Assembly: GCA_028290305.1 (NCBI GenBank)
Contig: JAQGKC010000128.1
Coordinates: forward strand, 1 to 26,299
Direction of reading: 5' to 3'
Source of the DNA: Bradyrhizobium sp.
GTDB taxonomy: Bacteria; Pseudomonadota; Alphaproteobacteria; Rhizobiales; Xanthobacteraceae
Length of the DNA: 26,299 bases
In this document: positions 7,712-14,515 of the stretch, one piece after another
Numbering within the stretch: position 1 is the first letter of the stretch
Layout: every line of letters begins with the position of its first letter
The notes under the pieces: generated by a model
Seen by the model: the letters and a program-made list of their open reading frames with translations, nothing else
Told to the model about the DNA's origin: nothing
Database searches by the model: none
Made by a program: the position numbers and the translations under genes

Positions 7712-8803
7712 ATGGATATTCGAGCTGACGTCATCCAAGCCATTCACTCACAGTATCAAAGGCCGGACGATCCGGTGTCGACGCCCCGCTTTGTCATCTT
7801 TGAAGACAAGGTGCTTCATAATCTCAAGCGAACCGCGGAGGCGTGCAGAGGCGTTAAACGCCTGATGCCTCACGTTAAGACGCATCGCGCGCCTTGGATC
7901 GTGCAGCTCTTGCTTGCGCAAGGAGTTGAGGCCTTCAAGTGCGCGACTCCAGCTGAAGTCGAAATGGTTTTGGCGGCTGGGGCGAAGAGCGTGACTTGGG
8001 CTTATCCTGCCGCGAGTCCGGCTAATTTAGCGCGATTTCTTTCGTGTGCACGGAAATACAGGGATGCGCGACTGACCGGCCTGGTCGATTCAGAGCGGGG
8101 CCTTGATATTTGGAAGGCTCAACTGAGCGCTGAAGATGCCAATGTGGACCTTCGGATCGATCTTGACCCCGGCATGGGAAGGACGGGGGCGCCAATTTCA
8201 AGCGTGGCCCTCGATCTTGCGTCAGCAGTCAACAATTTCGCCCGCTTCACGGGATGGCATGTCTATGATGGTCACATCAAAGGTGACCGCGAAGCACGCC
8301 AACGACAGGTTTCGAACATCGCCAAAAAATTATCAGACCTGCAGACATCGTTGCGCGCGAACGGTGTGGAATCCGATGTGGTGGCTGGCGGCAGCTATAC
8401 CTTCAACCTCTGGCCACGGGAGCTGACACGCTATGTGTCTCCCGGCAGTTGGACGTATTCGAGTTCACAGCACGACGTTGATCTCGCAGATCTTGGGTGG
8501 GAGCCAGCAGCTTTTGTTCTGACCACGGTAGTCTCGGTACATGCCGGGACGGCAACTCTCGACGCTGGGTCTAAGGCTATCTCGCCCGACAAGCCCATGT
8601 CGGAACGTTTCCGCTGGCCCGGGAAAATCATTTCGATGAGCGAGGAGCACACCGTCGTCGAGGCCGATGATCTGAAGGTCGGAGATCGCCTCTTTCTGAT
8701 GCCTCAACACACCTGCACGACCGCCTATCTTTACGACAATGCGTTGGTCAAGACTTCTGCAGGGCCATGGGAACAGCGTCAACAGCTTGGCAGCAAGCGT
8801 TGA
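7712..8803 (+). CDS. PLP-dependent D-amino-acid dehydratase/aldolase (DSD1 / D-threonine aldolase fold)
   Basis: 363 residues with an alanine-racemase-type TIM barrel followed by a C-terminal metal-binding beta domain. MPHVKTHR contains the PLP-binding lysine (K56). TGWHVYDGHIKG lies in the barrel. VVAGGSYTFNLW should hold the cofactor phosphate. PQHTCTTAYLYD near the C terminus (H333, C335) is the zinc site that eukaryotic-type D-serine dehydratases and D-threonine aldolases share. Members catalyse dehydration of D-serine or D-threo-3-hydroxyaspartate, or aldol cleavage of D-3-hydroxy amino acids; sequence alone does not choose between them. ATG 7712 is preferred over GTG 7700 because GGAGGAG (7702-7708) lies directly before it. 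If it is a dehydratase, its enamine product would be a substrate for the RidA protein encoded in the same locus. Confidence 0.87.
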   Translation: MDIRADVIQAIHSQYQRPDDPVSTPRFVIFEDKVLHNLKRTAEACRGVKRLMPHVKTHRAPWIVQLLLAQGVEAFKCATPAEVEMVLAAGAKSVTWAYPAASPANLARFLSCARKYRDARLTGLVDSERGLDIWKAQLSAEDANVDLRIDLDPGMGRTGAPISSVALDLASAVNNFARFTGWHVYDGHIKGDREARQRQVSNIAKKLSDLQTSLRANGVESDVVAGGSYTFNLWPRELTRYVSPGSWTYSSSQHDVDLADLGWEPAAFVLTTVVSVHAGTATLDAGSKAISPDKPMSERFRWPGKIISMSEEHTVVEADDLKVGDRLFLMPQHTCTTAYLYDNALVKTSAGPWEQRQQLGSKR

Positions 8804-9139
8804 AATGAAGCAAACTGTGCCTGTCGCAAATCAAATCCGGACACCTTGTGTCCGGCCCGCTCAACGATGCACGATCCCGGCGATGCGTCGCCAGCCCTGG
8901 TTGTTCCCGCGCTCGTCGTCGGAATCTATGGGCCGAGATATCGGGCGGACGAGCCAGTCCGATCGCCAAGATACACCGGTCATCGCATTCCGTTGGCCGT
9001 GGAATGGCGATTGATCCAGGCATTATAACGAGCCCGAATAACCGAATAGCGTATTTCGATTAGACGCGAACCTCTCCAGCAGCATTCTGTCCTGAAAGCA
9101 CGCGGTCGCTCTGCAAGACGGCCGTTCAGGGGGGAAGGC
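8804..9139 (+). other. Gap between PLP enzyme and MFS genes
   Basis: No convincing gene is seen. Contents are a perfect hairpin at 8837-8855 close behind the PLP-enzyme stop, a short direct repeat CCGAATA-A-CCGAATA (about 9033-9047) in AT-richer sequence, and a purine-rich GGGGGAAGG that serves as ribosome binding site for the MFS gene. A promoter for the MFS gene probably lies in this gap, but no clear -35/-10 pair was identified. Confidence 0.4.
8837..8855. terminator. Hairpin behind the D-amino-acid operon (possible terminator)
   Basis: CCGGACAC-CTT-GTGTCCGG is a perfect 8-bp stem with a 3-base loop, about 34 bases after the stop codon of the PLP enzyme. There is no T-tract on the plus strand, so a classical rho-independent terminator is not supported. 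It could be a weak terminator, an mRNA-stabilising stem or a protein site. Confidence 0.4.
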
Positions 9140-10549
9140 ATGCAGGCAGAATCGGGATTTCAAATATCGGCAGTGAACGCCGGAGCGCGACTGGACCGTC
9201 TGCCGATCTGCGGTTTTCATTGGCGGATACTTGGGTTGATCGGCGCGGGCATGTTTCTCGACGCCTTCGACATTTACCTGGCCGGCGGTGTGCTCGGAGC
9301 AGTTCTGAAGGAAGGCTGGTCCACGCTCGAATTGAACGCTTGGTTCGTATCAGCAACGTTCGTCGGCATGACGATCGGCGCGTGGCTTTCGGGAATTCTC
9401 GGAGATCGCTTCGGGCGGAGGTTTTCTTACCAGTTCAATCTCGCAATTTTTGGACTGGCGTCTCTCGCCGCAGCGTTGGCCCCGACGATGGGAGCGCTGA
9501 TCGCGGCCCGTTTCGTGATTGGCATAGGCCTCGGAGCGGAAATCGTTATCGGCTATGCGACGCTGACCGAATTCGTGCCCGCCTCTTCGCGTGGCCGATG
9601 GATCGGTTTGCTGGCGGTGATCACCAATTTCTCCCTGTTCGCATCTTCGATGATCGGCTCATGGGTCATTCCGACGCTTGGTTGGCGCTACATGTTCGGC
9701 ATCGTCGGCGTCCTGGCGATGATCGTCTGGGTGCTCCGCAAGTCGATGCCGGAATCCCCTCGTTGGCTGGCTTCCCACGGCCGCCCGGAAGAGGCCGAGG
9801 CCATTCTCACCAAGATCGAGGCCGAAGCCGCCCGAAAAGGGCCGCTCCGCGCGGTCATACGAGATGCTCGAACCGAGGACCGCGGTGGATCGGTCTGGAA
9901 GCTGTTCCAGCCTCCCTATCTGGGAAGGACGCTGCTCGGGAGCCTTCTGCACATCGTCGTCGGATTCAGTCTCTACGGTTTTATAGGTTGGCTGCCAACG
10001 TTCCTGATCAAGTCCGGGCATAGCGTTGTGTCTTCGCTCGGATACACGACCCTGATGTCGCTCGGCGGCCCTGTCGGATCGTTGATTGGGCTTGCCTTGG
10101 CAGACGTAGTCGGCAGGAAGACATCGATTGTAGGCTCTTCCATCGCGGCGGCCACATTCGGCGTCGCATATCCTTTCATGCCCGACGGCGCTCCCCTCGT
10201 CGCCGTCGGTTTCTGCCTTGTGACGTCGATCTATGTCATGCTTGCCACCGGTTTCGCGATGCATGTGCCGGAGCTCTTTCCGACGCGCTACAGGCTCCGG
10301 GGCACGGCGGTCTGCGCGACGGCCGGACGCATTGCGACCGCGCTTGTACAGTTTGCCGTGGTTGCGATTTTCGCGTGGCAGGGTCTGATGGGCGTGCTGT
10401 TGACGCTCGCGGGAGTTCTTGTCTTCCAGGCGATCATATTCCTTCTGTTCGGTATCGAGACGAAGGGGCGCGCGTTGGAGGACGTCTCCGAGATTGCGAC
10501 AGTCCCGGGTTCTGGGCCAGTGGCGACCGAGCGGCGGGTGCCAGCCTAG
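9140..10549 (+). CDS. MFS transporter (metabolite:H+ symporter type)
   Basis: 469 residues with about 12 membrane segments. TM1 carries two acidic residues in FLDAFDIYLAGG (D41, D44), as in aromatic-acid/H+ and sugar-porter-like symporters. The loop 2-3 signature GDRFGRR is at 88-94. PESPRWL closes the first half at about 199-205, and PELFPTRYRLRGTA near residue 378 is the equivalent C-half motif. It resides in the inner membrane and probably imports an organic acid with protons. The ATG at 9140 follows GGGGGAAGG. It lies convergent to the LysR gene and upstream of a dehalogenase-like/CoA-transferase pair, so the substrate could be the acid those enzymes handle, but this is inference. A strong terminator overlaps its stop codon. 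Confidence 0.9.
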   Translation: MQAESGFQISAVNAGARLDRLPICGFHWRILGLIGAGMFLDAFDIYLAGGVLGAVLKEGWSTLELNAWFVSATFVGMTIGAWLSGILGDRFGRRFSYQFNLAIFGLASLAAALAPTMGALIAARFVIGIGLGAEIVIGYATLTEFVPASSRGRWIGLLAVITNFSLFASSMIGSWVIPTLGWRYMFGIVGVLAMIVWVLRKSMPESPRWLASHGRPEEAEAILTKIEAEAARKGPLRAVIRDARTEDRGGSVWKLFQPPYLGRTLLGSLLHIVVGFSLYGFIGWLPTFLIKSGHSVVSSLGYTTLMSLGGPVGSLIGLALADVVGRKTSIVGSSIAAATFGVAYPFMPDGAPLVAVGFCLVTSIYVMLATGFAMHVPELFPTRYRLRGTAVCATAGRIATALVQFAVVAIFAWQGLMGVLLTLAGVLVFQAIIFLLFGIETKGRALEDVSEIATVPGSGPVATERRVPA

Positions 10550-10596
10550 AGCCTCCGTTCCGATTGAATCGGAACGGAGGCTCTAGTTTTTATTTT
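10547..10596 (+). terminator. Strong rho-independent terminator of the MFS gene
   Basis: The arms 10547-10565 and 10567-10585 are perfect reverse complements; sterically this gives a stem of about 17 bp with a TTGAA loop. TTTTTATTTT follows at 10587-10596. The TAG stop codon of the MFS gene forms the base of the stem. The T-tract lies only on the plus side, so it terminates the MFS transcript and not the converging LysR transcript. Confidence 0.95.
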
Positions 10597-10652
10597 GGCG
10601 CGTTTTCTTCACGCGAACCGGTATCCACTTCGCTGGAAAACGCTCTGGTTGC

Positions 10653-11555
10653 CTAACCGAGCTCGGTGCTGACCTGCCTGACCTGATCACGAAGCCAGCG
10701 GTTCGCCTTGCTCTGATCGTAGCGCCGATGCCAGTACATCATCCAATGGAACGGTGCGGACCGGAACGGCAATTCCTCCATCCGTAATTCGTCATCCATC
10801 AAAACGGCCGCCAAATGTCCGGGCATCACCGCAAGCAGATCGGTTTTCTTCAGGACATGCGGTGCCACAAGCCAGTGCGGCACGTTCAAGACGATCTTCC
10901 GCTGGTGGCCGAGATCGGCGAGGACATCGTCCACGAACCGCACGTCGGTCGGACTCATCGACACCTTCATGTGCTGCTGCGCGATGAAGCTGTCGAATGT
11001 GAAAAGACTTCTCGCGGCGGGATGGGATTTCCGCATGATGCAGACCATGCGGTCGCGCAAAAGTTTTTCGGAGCGGATCGAATTCGAATGATCGAGTCCC
11101 ATACTGATCGCAATATCGATCTCGTCGCGCTCGAGGGCGTCGACGGTGAGGGCCGGAGGCAAGTGAAGGATATTGTACCCGATGCGTGCCGAGTCCGGTC
11201 TGCGCGCGAGCAGCAGCGGGAGTATCAGGCATGCGAGGATGTCGGACATCCGCACAGTAAAGGTCCGCTGCGAAGTCTCGGGATCGAAACCGGAGTCGCT
11301 TTCGAGGACGCGTTCCACCTGCCGCAGGAGCTGACGCAACGGCTCGACAAGTTCGGACGCGCGGGGAGTGGCCTTCATTCCAGTCGCCGTCCTCACGAGA
11401 AGCTCGTCATCGAACATCCCGCGGAGGCGGCTCAGGGCGTTGCTCATCGCCGGTTGACTGAGACCGACGCGCTCGGATGCCTTCGTGACGTGCCGCTCCG
11501 TCAACAGCGCGTCCAGTGCCACCAACAGATTCAAATCGATCGAACGAAGGTTCAT
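10653..11555 (-). CDS. LysR-family transcriptional regulator (NodD/LinR-like)
   Basis: About 300 residues. The N-terminal winged helix-turn-helix covers residues 1-65 with NLRSIDLNLLVALDALLTER, then VTKASERVGLSQPAMSNALS and ELLVRTATGM. The co-inducer domain follows from about residue 90. The frame is open to a TTG at 11585, but the ATG at 11555 begins exactly at the family's usual MNLRSIDLNLL and is chosen. It diverges from the hydrolase/CoA-transferase operon across 112 bases, the classical arrangement in which a LysR protein controls the divergent genes and itself. The inducer is not known; a carboxylic acid would fit the enzymes. No perfect T-N11-A box could be assigned in the intergenic region. 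Confidence 0.92.
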   Translation of the reverse strand: MNLRSIDLNLLVALDALLTERHVTKASERVGLSQPAMSNALSRLRGMFDDELLVRTATGMKATPRASELVEPLRQLLRQVERVLESDSGFDPETSQRTFTVRMSDILACLILPLLLARRPDSARIGYNILHLPPALTVDALERDEIDIAISMGLDHSNSIRSEKLLRDRMVCIMRKSHPAARSLFTFDSFIAQQHMKVSMSPTDVRFVDDVLADLGHQRKIVLNVPHWLVAPHVLKKTDLLAVMPGHLAAVLMDDELRMEELPFRSAPFHWMMYWHRRYDQSKANRWLRDQVRQVSTELG

Positions 11556-11667
11556 GGAGCCATCCAGGCAATATTGATAAGACAAATAACCAGAGAAGAC
11601 AAATCCATTTAACGGATGAACGGCGCCGAACTAGAAAGCGTCACACCCAGCCAATCGGAGGCGCAAC

Positions 11668-12369
11668 GTGAGTTACGAAACGATCAAGAACGAAGTGAAA
11701 GCCTGCATGTTTGATCAATACGGCACGGTCGTCGACATGCAGGGTGGGCTTACGTCGATTGCGGAGCCGTTCCTCAGGGAAAAGGGCTGGAAGGGCGATC
11801 CCAACGCTTTCGTCACGTGGTGGCGCCGCACCCACTTCGAAAATTCGATGATCGACGCGCTTCTTCACCGCGAGCACACACCATATCGGGAAATCGGCCA
11901 TCGTTCGGTCGCCCACGTGATGGACCGTGCGGGCATCAAGCACACAATGGATGAGGTGCGGTATCTGGTCGGCGAAATCGAGAAGCTAAAGCCGTTTCCG
12001 GAAGTGCCGGAAGCGCTCGCCCGTCTGCAAGCGAAATACAAGCTCGTCGTGCTTTCGAACGGCGATCCGGATATGCTCGAGACTGCGAAGGCATATCACA
12101 AGGTGCCGTTTGACCGCGTGATTTCGGTCGCCGAAGCGAATTCGTTCAAACCACATGTCGCGACCTACACCAAGGCCGCGGAAATCATCGGCCTAAAGCC
12201 CGATCAGATCCTGTTCGTCGCCAATCATGCGTTCGACTGCATCGGCGCCAAGTCGGCCGGAATGCGCACCGCGTTCATCGATAGGCGAAGCCGTCCGTTC
12301 GGTATCACGCCGCATCAGCCTGATATCCTAGTGCCGACGATGAAAGACCTGGCCGATGCGATCGTCTGA
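11668..12369 (+). CDS. HAD-superfamily hydrolase, haloacid dehalogenase type II-like
   Basis: 233 residues. Motif I is FDQYGTVVD with nucleophile D16 and the DxYGT form typical of L-2-haloacid dehalogenases rather than the DxDGT of phosphatases. The conserved arginine follows in WWRRTHF (R53). Motif II is LSNGD (S130), motif III is SFKPH (K161), and motif IV is VANHAFDCIGAK with D190. The substrate-pocket serine and asparagine of characterised enzymes (SSNAWD) are replaced by A185 and H187 in ANHAFD, so dehalogenase activity is uncertain. The GTG start at 11668 has GGAGG six bases upstream. Its last 14 bases overlap the CoA-transferase gene, which implies a joint pathway: hydrolysis at C2 of an acid and activation to a CoA thioester. 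It is probably under the divergent LysR regulator. Confidence 0.87.
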   Translation: MSYETIKNEVKACMFDQYGTVVDMQGGLTSIAEPFLREKGWKGDPNAFVTWWRRTHFENSMIDALLHREHTPYREIGHRSVAHVMDRAGIKHTMDEVRYLVGEIEKLKPFPEVPEALARLQAKYKLVVLSNGDPDMLETAKAYHKVPFDRVISVAEANSFKPHVATYTKAAEIIGLKPDQILFVANHAFDCIGAKSAGMRTAFIDRRSRPFGITPHQPDILVPTMKDLADAIV

Positions 12370-13615
12370 CGGCGAAGCGCTTTCCGGAATCAAGGTCCTC
12401 GACCTTTGCCGCGTCGTATCGGGACCGTTCGCCACGATGCATCTCGGTGATCTCGGGGCCGACGTGGTGAAGATCGAGGATCCCCGTAACGGCGATGAGA
12501 GCCGCCGTTACGGGCCGCCGTTCATCGCCGGGGAGAGCGCCTATTTCCTGTCTGTCAACCGCAACAAGAGAAGCTGCACGGTCGATCTCAAGTCGAAAGC
12601 CGGTCGGGAAGTGATCCTCGCGTTGGCACGCGTCGCGGACGTCGTGATCGAAAACTTCCGACCTGGCACACTTGATAATTGGGGGCTCACATTCGACGCG
12701 CTGCGAGCTACGAATCCGCAGATCATTCTTTGCAGCATATCAGGCTTCGGACGCTCCGGTCCCGACGCCGACCGTCCCGGATACGACCTTATCCTACAAG
12801 GTGAGTCGGGCGTCATGGATATCACCGGCGATCCGGATGGTCCCCCGATGAAGGTTGGTACCTCGATCGCCGATCTGGTCACCGGCCTTTACGCTTCGCA
12901 ATCCGTGCTCGCCGCGCTAATGAAGCGTCAGCGTACTGGTAATGGCGGGAGAGTGGACGTCTCGATGCTGGACTCCATGGCGTCATTGCTGACGTTCAAT
13001 GCCGGCATGTACTTCGCGTCGGGTGAGAGTCCCAGGCGTCGGGGCAACGCGCATCCCACCATCAGTCCCTACGAAACGTTTCCGGCAAGCGACGGCTGGA
13101 TCAACGTGGGCGTCGCGAACGACAAATTCTGGTCGATCTTCTGCGACGTGATCGGGCGTAACGACCTTATGGCCGACCCGCTTTTCGATAGCGCGCCCAA
13201 ACGCGCGAGCAATAGGGCCGCCCTCGCGGAGATACTCAAGCCGATTTTTGTGCGGAAGCCGCGTTCCGAATGGTTGACGACGCTGCGCACCGCCGGCATC
13301 CCGTGTGGCGCCATCAAGACCGTCGGAGAAGTCTGCGAAACACCGCAGCTTACCGAACGGGGCATGGTGCAGACCGTAAGACACCCAGCTTCGGGAGACG
13401 TTCGCTTCATGGCAAGACCGATCCGTTTCGACGAAAAGCCACCGGCGCCGTCCTCGCCGCCACCCATGCTCGGGGAACATACGGCCGAGATCTTGTCAGA
13501 ATGGCTGGGTTGGAACCAGCAGGACCTCGGCAGGTTCGCGGCCGAGGGTGCGTTCGGTGCTCTCGACGCGCTCGAACAGCCGGCCGAGAGTAACTCACCA
13601 AGCGTAATGGGATGA
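12356..13615 (+). CDS. CaiB/BaiF family (class III) CoA-transferase
   Basis: 419 residues, within the usual family range. The N-terminal part reads GIKVLDLCRVVSGPFATMHLGDLGADVVKIE and is followed by NRNKRSCTVDL and VVIENFRPGT, the conserved CoA-binding core. SISGFGRSGP and GYDLILQGESGVM precede SIADLVTG, where D173 aligns with the catalytic aspartate of formyl-CoA transferase that forms the acyl-anhydride. The family moves CoA between carboxylic acids such as formate, oxalate, carnitine, succinate or aromatic acids. The ATG lies inside the end of the hydrolase gene (14-base overlap), indicating coupled translation. The donor and acceptor acids cannot be read. Confidence 0.92.
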   Translation: MRSSDGEALSGIKVLDLCRVVSGPFATMHLGDLGADVVKIEDPRNGDESRRYGPPFIAGESAYFLSVNRNKRSCTVDLKSKAGREVILALARVADVVIENFRPGTLDNWGLTFDALRATNPQIILCSISGFGRSGPDADRPGYDLILQGESGVMDITGDPDGPPMKVGTSIADLVTGLYASQSVLAALMKRQRTGNGGRVDVSMLDSMASLLTFNAGMYFASGESPRRRGNAHPTISPYETFPASDGWINVGVANDKFWSIFCDVIGRNDLMADPLFDSAPKRASNRAALAEILKPIFVRKPRSEWLTTLRTAGIPCGAIKTVGEVCETPQLTERGMVQTVRHPASGDVRFMARPIRFDEKPPAPSSPPPMLGEHTAEILSEWLGWNQQDLGRFAAEGAFGALDALEQPAESNSPSVMG

Positions 13616-13619
13616 TTGG

Positions 13620-13650
13620 GGGCTCTCTTTGAGCCCGATACGATAGTATC
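13620..13650. terminator. Two adjacent small hairpins between convergent genes
   Basis: GGGCTC-TCTTT-GAGCCC (13620-13636) is followed directly by GATAC-GATA-GTATC (13637-13650). They lie between the stop codons of the CoA-transferase (plus) and the secreted protein (minus). No T-tract follows, so termination is only likely from position. Confidence 0.4.
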
Positions 13651-13692
13651 CTCACCTGGAATACCAGCTCGATTCCCACTATCCTGAACCCG

Positions 13693-14385
13693 TCACGGTG
13701 ACGGCTTGTCGACCCATACATCGCTTTGCTTGATACGCTTGATGAGCGCCTGCGGATCGAATTTGCGGAAGCCCGGCGGGATCTCGAACAGGCGCGCGGA
13801 TTGTGGTCCGTCCTGAATGTTCTGAACCATGATCGTCGCGCCATCTTCCAACTTGATCCGCAGCGGGAATTTGAGTTCCGGGGAGATCCAACCAACGATG
13901 TCCCGTCCGGGGGATGATATTGCGCGGTAGGCGAGGGCGCGGCGTCCGTCGATGATGTCTTCGCCGATGCGCTCGCAGCGCCATGGTTCGCTCGGGTCTC
14001 CAACGCCGGCGAGTTTCGCCATGATCTGCCATTGCCGGCAAGGATCGCCGGGATCGACCGCAACAAACATCTGGGTCAGCCGGCTCGATTGTCGAGCATC
14101 CATGAAAATCCGTGCGGCAGGCCGCGCAAAATAGGCGACGCGGTTCGATCCGTCGATCAGGAAGAAGCCGTCCGCCAAGTCCGGCGTTTCGATACGCACC
14201 TTGTCGTCGAAGACGCGGAGCTTGCCAGCGAGCGCCGTCGCGCCATCGCCGTGCGTGGTGACGAGATCGGCCGAAAACTGCTGCGCCTGCGCTGGAGCGC
14301 GGCCACACAGCAAGAGGCCGACAAGGGCGAGCAGACTCGGCCACATCAGGTTGGATGGCAAAACGATCATCGGGCCTTTGGCCAT
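13693..14385 (-). CDS. Secreted protein with LolA-like/DUF outer-membrane lipoprotein-sorting character
   Basis: About 230 residues. The N terminus has a hydrophobic run, WPSLLALVGLLLCGRAPAQA, ending in AQA as a probable signal peptidase I site, so the product is periplasmic or secreted. The mature part is beta-rich: FSADLVTTHGDGATALAGKL, KVRIETPDL, FLIDGSNRVAYFARPAARIFMD, and later GWISPELKFPLRIKLEDGATIMVQNI. This pattern of short strands with 'the ion/ligand is converted and printed as a property of the polymer' style repeats is typical of LolA/LolB-like and DUF4412-like proteins. The exact function is unknown. The start is uncertain (TTG 14391, ATG 14385 or ATG 14370); 14385 is used. It lies behind the terminator of the phosphoesterase gene, so it is probably transcribed separately. 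Confidence 0.7.
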   Translation of the reverse strand: MAKGPMIVLPSNLMWPSLLALVGLLLCGRAPAQAQQFSADLVTTHGDGATALAGKLRVFDDKVRIETPDLADGFFLIDGSNRVAYFARPAARIFMDARQSSRLTQMFVAVDPGDPCRQWQIMAKLAGVGDPSEPWRCERIGEDIIDGRRALAYRAISSPGRDIVGWISPELKFPLRIKLEDGATIMVQNIQDGPQSARLFEIPPGFRKFDPQALIKRIKQSDVWVDKPSP

Positions 14386-14429
14386 CGTCAAAATCCGCTG
14401 CAGGAAATCCGCCGTGTGGGTCGGCGGAC

Positions 14430-14468
14430 AAAAAAAGCGCCGACCGAGCCATCAGGCCCGATCGGCGC
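14430..14468 (-). terminator. Rho-independent terminator of the phosphoesterase gene
   Basis: Read on the minus strand, a 14-bp GC-rich stem (arms 14468-14455 and 14450-14437) with a TGAT loop has only two G:U wobbles and no mismatch. Seven T residues follow (14436-14430). It lies 48 bases after the stop of the phosphoesterase gene. Confidence 0.93.
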
Positions 14469-14515
14469 CGCCACGACGAGATCAGATCATGACCACATGG
14501 TGATCGTCACGAGGA

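Noticed and set aside
6593..7747. 384-residue minus-strand open frame
   Set aside because: Antisense to the D-glutamate cyclase-like gene; no family features.
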